From Paenibacillus jilunlii (GTDB taxonomy: Bacteria > Bacillota > Bacilli > Paenibacillales > Paenibacillaceae): DNA of 64,000 bases. Location of the stretch: contig NZ_FNGM01000016.1 of assembly GCF_900102965.1 (NCBI RefSeq), forward strand, positions 62,001 through 126,000. The letters are read 5' to 3'. Made by a program: the position numbers and the translations under genes. Below are positions 8,281 through 17,247 of this stretch, one piece after another. The notes under the pieces are model-generated. The model had not been told where the DNA came from and made no database searches. It saw only the letters and a list, made by a program, of their open reading frames with translations. How positions within the stretch are numbered: the stretch's first letter is position 1; every line of letters starts with the position of its first letter.

Positions 8281-11016
8281 ATGAATCCAAGGAAACGGAA
8301 GCAAGGTCTTATTTTATCTTTATCACTAATGTTAACGTGCACAATGATCTCAGGAGCAGCATTTCACCCATCAGTCAGCAAAGCGGAGGGAAGCGGATAC
8401 AATTATGCAGAGGCACTGCAGAAATCTATCTATTTCTATGAAGCCCAACGATCCGGCAATCTGCCGGATAACAACCGAGTGGAATGGAGGGGCGATTCCG
8501 GGCTGCAGGATGGTGCGGATGTCGGCCATGATCTGACCGGGGGCTGGTATGATGCGGGAGACCACGTCAAATTTGGGTTACCTATGGCATACACGGCGAC
8601 GATGCTGGCTTGGTCGGTGTATGAGTATAAGGATGGTTATGTGCAATCAGGGCAGCTGGATGAGATTCTGGATAATATACGCTGGGCCACAGACTATTTT
8701 ATGAAAGCGCATACTGCTCCCAATGAGCTTTGGGGACAGGTTGGAGGCGGAACAGCCGATCACAACTGGTGGGGAGCCGCAGAGGTTATGCCGATGGCCC
8801 GCCCTTCGTACAAAATTGACGCGTCTCATCCCGGTTCTGATCTGGCGGCGGAAACGGCTGCTGCGCTGGCATCGGCGGCAATCATTTTCAGGGATTCGGA
8901 TGCCGCATATGCGGACAAGCTGCTGCTCCATGCCAAGCAATTATATAATTTTGCCGATACGTACCGGGGGGTATACTCCGAGAGTATCACGGATGCGGCG
9001 CAGTATTACAAATCATGGAGCGGCTATGCCGACGAATTAAGCTGGGGCGGAATCTGGCTGTATATGGCGACCGGCGACCAGACTTATCTGGACAAAGCCG
9101 TAGCCGCCAGCAATTCGTGGGGCACCAATCAGTCCGGGCAATGGGGCTATCAATGGACACAATCCTGGGATGACAAGCATTACGGTGCCCAACTGCTGCT
9201 GTCGCGCATCACAGGCGATCCCAAATTTATTCAATCCACTGAACGGAATATGCAGTTTTGGACCACCGGAGTGAACGGGACAACCGACAGGGTTGCCTAT
9301 ACTCCCGGGGGACTTGCGCATTTGGACCAGTGGGGGGCACTGCGCTATGCAGCCAATCAGGCCTTTCTGGCTTTTGTCTATGCAGACTGGGTAAGCGACC
9401 CGGTGAAGCAGAATACAGCCCGGACATTTGCCGAACGGCAGATCACGTATATGCTGGGGGATAATCCGCGGAGCAGCAGTTATGTTATCGGCTTCGGAAG
9501 CAATGCGCCGCAGCATCCGCATCACCGGACCTCACATGGTTCCTGGAGCGACAGCCAGACAACCCCTGCCAACCACCGCCATATTCTGTATGGTGCGCTG
9601 GTCGGAGGACCTTCCAAGACCGACACCTATACGGATACGATCAACGATTATGTCTCCAACGAGGTTGCAACCGATTATAACTCAGCCTTTACAGGTGCTT
9701 TGGCCAAAATGATGCTCTTGCACGGGCAGGGCCAGCAGCCGCTGGAGAATTTTCCTCCGGCTGAAACGCGTGAGGATGAGATGTTCACCGAGACTTCGGT
9801 GAATGCGAGCGGCAGCAATTTCGTGGAGGTCCGCGCATTGCTCAATAACCGCTCGGGCTGGCCGGCACGTTCCAGCAGCCAGATGTCCTTTAATTACTAC
9901 GTGAACCTTAGTGAAGCTGTCGCCGCCGGGTACGGGCCGGAGGATATATCGGTCAAGGCGGGAGGCTATAATCAGGGCGGAACCGTCTCGCAGCTGCTTC
10001 CCTTTGACGAAGCCAACCATATTTATTACACGAAAATTGACTTTACCGGGACACCAATTTATCCCGGCGGGCAATCCGCCTACCGTAAGGAGATTCAATT
10101 CCGGATCAGTGCTCCGCTGAACACAGCGTTCTGGGATAACACGAATGATTTCTCCTTCAAGGGCGTGGCTTCCGGTGCATCCTCTCCTGTGAAGAATCCG
10201 TACATTCCGGTGTTCGATGCAGGCGTCAAGGTGTATGGGGAGCTCCCTTCCGGCGGCAATCCTGGTGAACCCCAGGTGCCGGGCCATCCGTCCGGACTGC
10301 AGGCAACCGCCGGGAATGCCAGCGTTTCCTTGACCTGGAATGCTGTCAGCGGTGCGGCAAACTATACGATCAAACGCTCGCTGGTAAGCGGGGGACCTTA
10401 TACCGTCATTGGGACGGTAACAGGAACGACCTATAGCGACAGCGGGCTGGTGAACGGAGTGGACTATTATTATGTTGTAACCGCTTCCAACAGTGTGGGG
10501 GAAAGTACCGCTTCTGCGCAGGCTGCTGCCCGGCCGCGTGAGACTTCGCCACCTGCCAAAGGAGATTTGCGTGTGCAGTACCGCACCAATGATCCAAGCC
10601 CCGGCGACGCGCAGATCCGCAGCCAGTTCCGGATTGTGAATACGGGAAAAGAAGCGGTAGCGCTCAGCGGATTGAAGCTCCGTTACTATTACACCGTGGA
10701 CGGAGACAAGCCGCAGGAATTCCATTGCGACTACGCGGTCCTTGGCAGCGGGAATCTGAGCGGAAGCTTTGTGAAGCTGGCTGCACCGGCCGCACTGGCG
10801 GATGCTTATGTGGAGATTTCTTTTACCCCAGGTGCCGGAAATCTTGCTCCGGGCGCGGATACGGGAGAAATCCAGGTGCGCATCAACAAGACAGATTGGA
10901 CGTCTTACAATGAGAGCAATGACTATTCCTACAGCGGAACTCAGCAGGCCTTCGCAGATTGGGACAAAGTCACCCTTCACCGTGAGGGAATATTGGTTTG
11001 GGGCTTGGAACCATAA
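8281..11016 (+). CDS. Secreted GH9 cellulase, GH9-CBM3c-Fn3-CBM3
   Basis: A 911-residue processive-type endoglucanase that cuts beta-1,4-glucan outside the cell. The start is set at 8281: it gives a clean signal peptide (MNPRKRKQGLILSLSLMLTC..), and the preceding in-frame codons lack secretory character. Domains: GH9 catalytic module about 35-495, with DAGD at 91-94 (the nucleophilic-water base region), HPHHR at 412-416, and the acid Glu461 in NEVATDYN. A fused CBM3c follows at about 501-653, then an Fn3 domain (about 666-752) and a C-terminal cellulose-binding CBM3 (about 761-911). This is the classic 'theme B' architecture. It is followed after 27 bp by a GH48 gene, so the two are probably co-transcribed. 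Confidence 0.93.
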   Translation: MNPRKRKQGLILSLSLMLTCTMISGAAFHPSVSKAEGSGYNYAEALQKSIYFYEAQRSGNLPDNNRVEWRGDSGLQDGADVGHDLTGGWYDAGDHVKFGLPMAYTATMLAWSVYEYKDGYVQSGQLDEILDNIRWATDYFMKAHTAPNELWGQVGGGTADHNWWGAAEVMPMARPSYKIDASHPGSDLAAETAAALASAAIIFRDSDAAYADKLLLHAKQLYNFADTYRGVYSESITDAAQYYKSWSGYADELSWGGIWLYMATGDQTYLDKAVAASNSWGTNQSGQWGYQWTQSWDDKHYGAQLLLSRITGDPKFIQSTERNMQFWTTGVNGTTDRVAYTPGGLAHLDQWGALRYAANQAFLAFVYADWVSDPVKQNTARTFAERQITYMLGDNPRSSSYVIGFGSNAPQHPHHRTSHGSWSDSQTTPANHRHILYGALVGGPSKTDTYTDTINDYVSNEVATDYNSAFTGALAKMMLLHGQGQQPLENFPPAETREDEMFTETSVNASGSNFVEVRALLNNRSGWPARSSSQMSFNYYVNLSEAVAAGYGPEDISVKAGGYNQGGTVSQLLPFDEANHIYYTKIDFTGTPIYPGGQSAYRKEIQFRISAPLNTAFWDNTNDFSFKGVASGASSPVKNPYIPVFDAGVKVYGELPSGGNPGEPQVPGHPSGLQATAGNASVSLTWNAVSGAANYTIKRSLVSGGPYTVIGTVTGTTYSDSGLVNGVDYYYVVTASNSVGESTASAQAAARPRETSPPAKGDLRVQYRTNDPSPGDAQIRSQFRIVNTGKEAVALSGLKLRYYYTVDGDKPQEFHCDYAVLGSGNLSGSFVKLAAPAALADAYVEISFTPGAGNLAPGADTGEIQVRINKTDWTSYNESNDYSYSGTQQAFADWDKVTLHREGILVWGLEP

Positions 11017-11043
11017 TTTATTCCAGAGAGGAAGCATGCCGAA

Positions 11044-14025
11044 ATGAAGAAGCTAAGTTCAATCAAAAAACCTATTTCCTTAGCCATGGCTGCAGTCCTG
11101 ACGCTCACCCTTATAACCGGTATCTTTAATTTCAGACCCGCAACGGCACAGGCCGCTTCAGTCGAACAGACAAGGTTTCTGCAAATGTACAGCCAGCTGA
11201 AAGACCCGGCGAACGGGTATTTCTCGGCTGAAGGCATTCCGTATCATTCGGTGGAGACCCTGCTCAGTGAAGCGCCTAATTATGGACATATGACTACCTC
11301 GGAGGCATACAGCTATTGGATGTGGCTGGAAGTGCTGTATGGCTATCATACGGGAGACTGGAGCAAGCTGGAGTCCGCCTGGGACAACATGGAGAAGTAC
11401 ATTATCCCGGTGAATGAAGGGGATGGTGTGCAGGAGCAGCCGACAATGAGCTATTACAACCCGAACAGTCCGGCGACCTGCGCCTCCGAGTTCGGACAGC
11501 CGGATCAGTATCCAAGCCCGCTGAACGGCAAATACAGTCCCGGAAAAGACCCGCTGGATGCCGAGCTGAAGTCCGCTTACGGCAACAATCAGACCTATCT
11601 GATGCACTGGCTGGTGGACGTCGACAACTGGTACGGTTTCGGAAACCTGCTGAATCCCGCGCATACGGCTGCTTATGTGAATACTTTCCAGCGGGGCACC
11701 CAGGAATCTGTCTGGGAGGCTGTACCGCATCCTTCACAGGATGACAAATCATTCGGCAAAACCAATGAAGGCTTCATGAGCCTGTTCACCAAAGAAAGCA
11801 ATGCCCCTGCGGCACAGTGGAGATATACGAATGCTACTGATGCTGACGCGCGTGCTGTACAAGCTATGTACTGGGCCAAAGAGCTTGGCTATAACAATAC
11901 TGTATATCTGAACAAAGCCAAGAAAATGGGCGATTATCTGCGGTACGGCATGTATGACAAATATTTTCAAAAGATCGGCAGTGCCGCAGACGGCACACCG
12001 GAAGCCGGAACGGGTAAGGATGCCAGCCATTATCTGATGGCCTGGTATACTGCATGGGGCGGCGGACTCGGCGCAAGCGGGAACTGGGCCTGGAGAATTG
12101 GCGCCAGCCATGCGCATCAAGGCTACCAGAACGTAGTCGCAGCCTACGCTCTTTCTGATCCGGCCGGCGGTCTGGTTCCGGCTTCCGCAACAGCAGGACA
12201 GGATTGGAGTAAATCCTTAACCCGCCAGCTGGAATTCTACAACTGGCTGCAGTCCTCCGAAGGCGCTATAGCAGGCGGAGCCACGAACAGCTATAACGGG
12301 TCATACAGCGCTTATCCAGCCGGTACAAGCACGTTTTATGGCATGGCCTACGATGAAGCTCCTGTCTACAATGACCCGCCGTCCAACAATTGGTTCGGCA
12401 TGCAGGCATGGAGTGTGGAACGGGTAGCTGAGCTGTATTACATTCTGGCCTCGGGCGGGGACACCACCTCGGCTAATTTCCAAATGGCCAAACGTGTGAT
12501 CGAGAACTGGATGGACTGGTCCACCGATTATGCCTTTGCCGGCAGCCGTCCGCTTGCGGACGCCGAAGGCTATTATCTGAACAAGCAAGGAGAACGGATT
12601 CTGGGCGGAGATGATCCTGAGGTGGCAACGGTATCCGCACCCGGCGAGTTCTGGATTCCAGGCAACGTGGAGTGGCAGGGACAGCCTAATACGTGGACCG
12701 GCTTCAGTTCGTACAGCGGCAACAGCAAGCTGAAGGCTGTTACCAAGAATCCGGGCCAGGATACAGGCGTGCTGGGCAGCTATATTAAAGCGCTCACGTT
12801 TTTTGCCGCAGGGAACAAGGCAGAGCACGGCAGCTATACTGCGCTTGGCGGAACGGCCTCGCAGCTGGCGAAATCACTGCTGGATACGGCATGGGGCTAT
12901 AATGACGGGGTGGGTATCACCACAGTAGAGAAACGTGCGGATTATTCCCGCTACTTCACCAAAGAAGTGTATTTCCCGGCAGGCTGGACCGGCACCTTCG
13001 GTCAAGGAAATGCCATCCCGGGCAGCGCGACGGTGCCTTCAGATCCGGCAAAAGGCGGCAACGGAGTTTACGCAAGCTATACCGATGTGCTCCCGGCGAT
13101 CAAAAATGATCCGAAGTGGAGTTATCTGCAAGGAAAATACAACAGCTCTTATAACCAAGCCACCCAAACCTGGGACAAGGGAGCACCTGAATTTACGTAC
13201 CACCGTTTCTGGTCGCAGGTGGATATGGCAACGGCATATGCTGAATATGACCGCCTGATCAACACCCGCACCGAAGAACCCGCTGCCCCAAAAGCGCCTT
13301 CCAAACCATCCGCCGCTGGCGGAGATAAGGCCGTTGCGCTAAGCTGGAACAAGGTAAAAGGTGCAGACAGCTATACAGTTAAACGGGCAACAACCAGCGG
13401 CGGGCCATACACTGCATTAGGGAATGTCACGCAGGCGACCTACAGCGATACCAATGTGGTCAATGACACGACCTACTATTATGTCGTAAGTGCCGCCAAC
13501 CAAGCAGGGACCAGCCCGGATTCACCGGAAGTCTCTGCCAAGCCAACAGCGGTGCCGACACCGGCTGTGGGTGATTTAGTGGTTCAATACCGCACAACAG
13601 ATACAAATCCCGGCGACTCCCAGCTGCGCCCACAACTGCGGATAGTTAATAATGGAACCACAGCGGTAGAACTCAGCAAGCTCAAGCTCCGTTATTATTA
13701 CACCGTTGACGGGGACAAGGCGCAGCAGTTCAATGTGGATTATGCCACACTGGGCAGCGGCAATGTGCTGGGCAGCTTCGTGAAGCTCGTTCCCGCTGCC
13801 GCAGGAGCGGATTATTACGCGGAAATTTCATTCAGCCCGGCCGCCGGCAGCCTGGCACCAGGTGCGAACACCGGGGAGATCCAGCTGCGCATCAACAAAA
13901 CGGACTGGAGCAATTACAATGAGACAGGAGATTATTCTTACGATCCTGCCAAAACCGCCTACACCGACTGGAGCCGGGTGCCTTTGTATTTGAATGGTGT
14001 GTTGGTATGGGGACTTCAGCCTTAA
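11044..14025 (+). CDS. Secreted GH48 cellobiohydrolase, GH48-Fn3-CBM3
   Basis: A 993-residue exoglucanase of glycoside hydrolase family 48. It releases cellobiose from the reducing ends of cellulose and works with GH9 enzymes. It has a signal peptide (about 1-38, ending ATAQAAS). The GH48 module spans about 39-740; Glu87 in TTSEAYSYWMWLEV is in the position of the family's general acid. Fn3 is at about 748-836 and CBM3 at about 843-993. The Fn3-CBM3 tail closely resembles that of the upstream GH9 enzyme (for example KLRYYYTVDGDK in both). The gene lies 27 bp after that one. A terminator follows. Confidence 0.94.
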   Translation: MKKLSSIKKPISLAMAAVLTLTLITGIFNFRPATAQAASVEQTRFLQMYSQLKDPANGYFSAEGIPYHSVETLLSEAPNYGHMTTSEAYSYWMWLEVLYGYHTGDWSKLESAWDNMEKYIIPVNEGDGVQEQPTMSYYNPNSPATCASEFGQPDQYPSPLNGKYSPGKDPLDAELKSAYGNNQTYLMHWLVDVDNWYGFGNLLNPAHTAAYVNTFQRGTQESVWEAVPHPSQDDKSFGKTNEGFMSLFTKESNAPAAQWRYTNATDADARAVQAMYWAKELGYNNTVYLNKAKKMGDYLRYGMYDKYFQKIGSAADGTPEAGTGKDASHYLMAWYTAWGGGLGASGNWAWRIGASHAHQGYQNVVAAYALSDPAGGLVPASATAGQDWSKSLTRQLEFYNWLQSSEGAIAGGATNSYNGSYSAYPAGTSTFYGMAYDEAPVYNDPPSNNWFGMQAWSVERVAELYYILASGGDTTSANFQMAKRVIENWMDWSTDYAFAGSRPLADAEGYYLNKQGERILGGDDPEVATVSAPGEFWIPGNVEWQGQPNTWTGFSSYSGNSKLKAVTKNPGQDTGVLGSYIKALTFFAAGNKAEHGSYTALGGTASQLAKSLLDTAWGYNDGVGITTVEKRADYSRYFTKEVYFPAGWTGTFGQGNAIPGSATVPSDPAKGGNGVYASYTDVLPAIKNDPKWSYLQGKYNSSYNQATQTWDKGAPEFTYHRFWSQVDMATAYAEYDRLINTRTEEPAAPKAPSKPSAAGGDKAVALSWNKVKGADSYTVKRATTSGGPYTALGNVTQATYSDTNVVNDTTYYYVVSAANQAGTSPDSPEVSAKPTAVPTPAVGDLVVQYRTTDTNPGDSQLRPQLRIVNNGTTAVELSKLKLRYYYTVDGDKAQQFNVDYATLGSGNVLGSFVKLVPAAAGADYYAEISFSPAAGSLAPGANTGEIQLRINKTDWSNYNETGDYSYDPAKTAYTDWSRVPLYLNGVLVWGLQP

Positions 14026-14088
14026 TTTAGCGGGAAGTCTGATACAGGCTTGACCTAGGAGGCCTTACATCTTCAAGCAAGAAGGTAA

Positions 14089-14140
14089 AAAAGAACCTTC
14101 AACTCCACTGCTCCTGTGGGTCTGAAGGTTCTTTGGTTTA
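14089..14140 (+). terminator. Terminator after the cellulase pair
   Basis: The stem AAAGAACCTTCA / TGAAGGTTCTTT has a 20-base loop and then GGTTTATTT. It lies between convergent genes and may serve both strands. Confidence 0.8.
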
Positions 14141-14171
14141 TTTCCTATCGTAAGCTGCTGTAAAATGAAAT

Positions 14172-15293
14172 TTACAGCTGCGGCAGCGGGACAACTTTCT
14201 CGGCAGCCTCGATAGTTCCGCCGCCCAGGCATTGTTCGCCCAGATAGAATACAACGGCCTGGCCTGGGGTAATCGCCTTTTGCGGCACATCAAAGGCTAC
14301 ATGCACCATTCCGTCTTCCTGCGCAGTCAAGGTTACGCCCTGATCCGGCTGGCGGTAGCGGAATTTTGCGGTGCATTTCAGCGGGGCAGACCCAAGCAGG
14401 CCTTCTTCGATCCAGTTCACGCCCGAGGCGGTCAGACTGGTGGAGTACAGACTTGGATGCTTGTCCCCTTGAACCACATAGAGAATGTTGCGGTTCAGAT
14501 CCTTCTCGGCCACGAACCAAGGCTCACCGGTGCCGGAGCCGCCGATGCCAAGGCCCTGGCGCTGGCCCAGCGTATAGTACATGAGGCCCTCATGCCGTCC
14601 TTTGACTTCGCCGGTGGCGATATCCACCATGTCACCGGATTGTGCCGGCAGGTACTGGCTCAGGAATTCCCGGAAGTTGCGCTCACCGATGAAGCAGACG
14701 CCGGTGCTGTCCTTTTTCTTGGCGGTATACAGTCCGGCCTCTTCAGCGATCCGGCGCACTTCAGGCTTCGGCAGATGCCCGATCGGGAACATGGCCTTGG
14801 AGAGCTGGTACTGGTTCAGCGCATTGAGGAAATAGGTCTGATCCTTATTGCTGTCCACCCCGCGCAGCAGCTTGAAAACGCCGTCTTCTTCAATGACCCT
14901 TGCATAGTGGCCGGTGGCAACATAATCTGCGCCAAGCTGGAGCGCCTTATTCAGGAATTCCCCGAACTTGATCTCGCGGTTGCACATCACATCCGGATTG
15001 GGCGTCCGTCCGGCCTTATATTCATCGAGGAAATAGGAAAAGACTTTATCAAAGTATTCCTTCTCGAAATTAACGGTATAGTAAGGAATATCTATCTGCT
15101 CGCATACGCGGCGGACATCCTCGGCGTCGGTCTCGGCTGTGCACACGCCGAACTCGTCAGTATCGTCCCAGTTCTTCATGAAGATGCCGATGACGTCATA
15201 ACCTTGCTGCTTAAGCAGCAGCGCTGTAACGGAGGAATCGACCCCTCCCGACATGCCGACAACGACACGTGTATCCTGATTTGCCTTTGTCAT
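14172..15293 (-). CDS. mnmA: tRNA-specific 2-thiouridylase
   Basis: A 373-residue enzyme that makes 2-thiouridine at wobble position 34 of Lys, Glu and Gln tRNAs, using sulfur passed from a cysteine desulfurase. The PP-loop GMSGGVDSS is at residues 13-21. The two catalytic cysteines are Cys104 (NPDVMCNREIKFG) and Cys200 (STGVCFIGER). The start at 15293 has GGTGAT seven bases upstream; a longer in-frame ATG at 15305 lacks a ribosome site. In Bacillus mnmA is co-directional with cymR and the desulfurase. Here it is transcribed divergently from cymR. Confidence 0.95.
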   Translation of the reverse strand: MTKANQDTRVVVGMSGGVDSSVTALLLKQQGYDVIGIFMKNWDDTDEFGVCTAETDAEDVRRVCEQIDIPYYTVNFEKEYFDKVFSYFLDEYKAGRTPNPDVMCNREIKFGEFLNKALQLGADYVATGHYARVIEEDGVFKLLRGVDSNKDQTYFLNALNQYQLSKAMFPIGHLPKPEVRRIAEEAGLYTAKKKDSTGVCFIGERNFREFLSQYLPAQSGDMVDIATGEVKGRHEGLMYYTLGQRQGLGIGGSGTGEPWFVAEKDLNRNILYVVQGDKHPSLYSTSLTASGVNWIEEGLLGSAPLKCTAKFRYRQPDQGVTLTAQEDGMVHVAFDVPQKAITPGQAVVFYLGEQCLGGGTIEAAEKVVPLPQL

Positions 15294-15540
15294 CGAAATC
15301 ACCATTTTCTATGCAAAAAATACCGGTATCCTTGCAGAACACCCGGCTCATTGTGTATTATAACATACCTGTCTACCCCTCACTGCATATAGCAGCAGCA
15401 AATTGTACCGGATCAGGCGGAAAATTTGACAATTTGTCCACCACAGGCGAACATTCTTGCAAAAAGTTACAGTTTGCGCTCCAAATGTACCCCAGGATAT
15501 GATAACATAAGCTGAGAGCAAACATCGGAATACGTTGATA

Positions 15541-15557
15541 TGACATTTCTCATGTCA
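15541..15557. promoter_or_regulatory. Inverted repeat upstream of cymR
   Basis: A perfect 6-bp inverted repeat TGACAT-TTCTC-ATGTCA lies about 40 bp before the cymR start, in the mnmA/cymR divergent region. It could be an operator, possibly autoregulatory. This is inference from symmetry and position only. Confidence 0.35.
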
Positions 15558-15597
15558 AGCCAGCGATACCAGCAACTAAACCGAAAGAGGTGCACCT

Positions 15598-16017
15598 TTG
15601 AAGATATCAACAAAAGGACGTTATGGATTAACCATTATGATGGAGCTTGCCCTGAAATTTGGCGAAGGTCCCACATCCCTTAAGAGTATTGCCGAGAAAA
15701 ACGGGCTGTCCGAGCATTACCTGGAGCAGCTGATCGCCCCGCTGCGCAACGCAGGACTGGTGAAGAGTATCCGCGGAGCCTACGGCGGCTATATTTTGTC
15801 GCGTGAAGCCGGTACAATCACCGCCGGAGACATCATCCGCGTGCTGGAAGGACCGATTTCGCCTGTGGATTTCACCGAAGAGGACGACCCGGCGAAGCGC
15901 GACCTCTGGCTGCGCATCCGCGACAGCATCGCCGATGTCCTGGATTCCACCACCTTATCCGACCTGATCAACTTTAAGGAAGAGAGTCATGCGGATAATT
16001 ATATGTTCTATATTTAA
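15598..16017 (+). CDS. cymR: Rrf2-family regulator of cysteine metabolism, CymR-like
   Basis: A 139-residue DNA-binding repressor. In Bacillus, CymR represses cystine uptake and sulfur-assimilation genes in complex with CysK. The N-terminus MKISTKGRYGL and the winged HTH match the Rrf2 family. The C-terminal NYMFYI is as I recall for CymR. The protein contains no cysteine, so it cannot bind the Fe-S cluster of IscR-type members. The start is TTG with AAAGAGGTG upstream. Its association with mnmA and the cysteine desulfurase supports the assignment. Confidence 0.88.
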   Translation: MKISTKGRYGLTIMMELALKFGEGPTSLKSIAEKNGLSEHYLEQLIAPLRNAGLVKSIRGAYGGYILSREAGTITAGDIIRVLEGPISPVDFTEEDDPAKRDLWLRIRDSIADVLDSTTLSDLINFKEESHADNYMFYI

Positions 16018-16128
16018 CGGATATCAGAAAACCCGCACTGTTCAAGGGAATATTAAGCTTTTTCACAAAGCGTTACCCGCAATTTACCCGCAACGGTTCG
16101 TTTAGTTATTGATAGCCCATTCAAAGCC

Positions 16129-16170
16129 AGCCCCGGAGAGTCACAACATGATTCCCGGGGCTGATTTTGA
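16129..16170 (+). terminator. Probable terminator after cymR
   Basis: The stem AGCCCCGG / CCGGGGCT is followed by GATTTTGAGTTTGTTTT. It lies about 110 bp after the stop, with a poor U-tract. Confidence 0.55.
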
Positions 16171-16227
16171 GTTTGTTTTAAACCATACACCTGCAGATCT
16201 GTCAATCCATGAAGAGGGCATTCATCG

Positions 16228-16415
16228 TTAGTGGGAAAAAGGTCCGCTAATCGAGCTCATTTAGCTTATGGAACATCCTATGTGGGAAAAAGTACCACTA
16301 ATTCGGCTGAAAGCAGCCAATGGGAGGAAGTTGCTTGAATTAGGTGTACAAAATCCCACTAAAACCTGCTGTAGCCAGGATTTCAGCTGATTAGTTTTAC
16401 TTTTTCCACTTAGGT
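16228..16415. repeat. Dispersed intergenic repeat (copy R2)
   Basis: An element of about 188 bp that is clearly homologous to 27882-28071. Both begin TTAGTGGGAA, share GTGGGAAAAAGTACCACTAA, share GGTGTACAAAATCC and end with TTTACTTTTTCCAC. The ends are thus inverted (GTGGGAAAAA against TTTTTCCAC), so the transcript could fold back. No reading frame is conserved between copies. Between cymR and the coat-like genes nothing else is seen. Confidence 0.8.
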
Positions 16416-16473
16416 TCAGTCTCAATCCAAATTCCCGTGCGGCTTAACCTTGTTTCTCGTAGCCCCTCCCTCA

Positions 16474-16767
16474 TCAAATGAAAAATGGAAGCAAATACAA
16501 AGCGGCAAGGGCCCCAAAGGGTATACGTCTTGGATAAAAGCGGCGGCGTGGGTAGAAACCCGGATAGTAACCAAATTGTCTGTAAGTAGATGCATTGGCG
16601 GGCATTCCGTTCATTTGACCAATCATTTCGTTCGAGGGTACAGCCAGCGTAACGTAATCCTGGTCAACATGAGCAATGAACCCATCATAATTCTGACCGT
16701 CCGTAGTAGTTATGCCAACATACTTATTCATACAGTTCCAGGCGAGTTGTTGATAGTTTGTATCCAT
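16474..16767 (-). CDS. Small hypothetical protein, possibly spore-coat related
   Basis: A 97-residue protein. The start at 16767 is fixed by GAGGAGG seven bases upstream; a longer frame to 16797 has no ribosome site. Residues 1-60 contain a small beta-like pattern (YVGITTTDGQNYDGFIAHVDQDYVTLAVP) similar to an Sm-like fold. The rest is rich in Tyr, Phe, Pro and Arg, ending in a hydrophobic tail. It lies beside a CotD-like gene on the same strand, which suggests a sporulation role. I do not recognise the family with confidence. Confidence 0.6.
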   Translation of the reverse strand: MDTNYQQLAWNCMNKYVGITTTDGQNYDGFIAHVDQDYVTLAVPSNEMIGQMNGMPANASTYRQFGYYPGFYPRRRFYPRRIPFGALAALYLLPFFI

Positions 16768-16861
16768 GGATTGCCTCCTCAAATGATATCTCGACAACAG
16801 TCTATGGACTTTAACCTATAGGGGTCACGGCATATGCCTATATTTCAAAGATTTTGGGATT

Positions 16862-16891
16862 AAAGAAAAAGCCTCCGAATTAACGAAGGCT
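16862..16891 (-). terminator. Terminator of the CotD-like gene (minus strand)
   Basis: Read on the minus strand, the stem AGCCTTCG / CGGAGGCT with a 6-base loop is followed by TTTTTC. It sits 25 bp after the CotD-like stop. Confidence 0.8.
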
Positions 16892-16915
16892 CATGAAGGA
16901 AGCAATAAGCAGCGA

Positions 16916-17134
16916 CTATTTTCTTCTTTTACGTTTTTTAATTCCTGACACATGACACATTACATCTTTAACAGTGTACTCATAGCAGTGTTGAGGAACT
17001 GGCACACAATGATGTTGTCTTATGATCTCAACCGGGTGAATCACTTGAACAATCTGAGGATGGTAGTAGTTTTCATAAACTTTTTCAGGCGGGTCAACAA
17101 CAGTTTGGGTCGGACAATTTGGACAAAATGACAT
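16916..17134 (-). CDS. CotD-family inner spore coat protein
   Basis: A 72-residue His-, Pro-, Val- and Cys-rich protein. The pattern VDPPEKVYENYYHPQIVQVIHPVE, followed by HHCVPVPQH, resembles CotD-type inner coat proteins. A basic tail KKRKRRK ends the protein. Four cysteines (CPNCP plus two more) could cross-link or bind metal. The start has AGGGGAG upstream and its own terminator follows. Expression is expected in the mother cell late in sporulation (inference). Confidence 0.7.
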   Translation of the reverse strand: MSFCPNCPTQTVVDPPEKVYENYYHPQIVQVIHPVEIIRQHHCVPVPQHCYEYTVKDVMCHVSGIKKRKRRK

Positions 17135-17247
17135 TTTCTTCAGCTCCCCTTTATTGGACTTAGGTTAATATATGCATGACACATTGCTACGCTTGTTCAT
17201 TTGTCCATACAGGTAAGAAACCATTGATTATTAAAAATGTCCACTTT

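Noticed and set aside
9682..11037. A 451-codon open frame opposite the GH9 gene
   Set aside because: It is antisense to the CBM3c, Fn3 and CBM3 domains and is rich in Arg, His and Cys without family motifs, so it is a shadow of the real gene.
14232..15392. A 386-codon open frame opposite mnmA
   Set aside because: MnmA on the other strand has all catalytic residues. The opposite frame has no recognisable domain.
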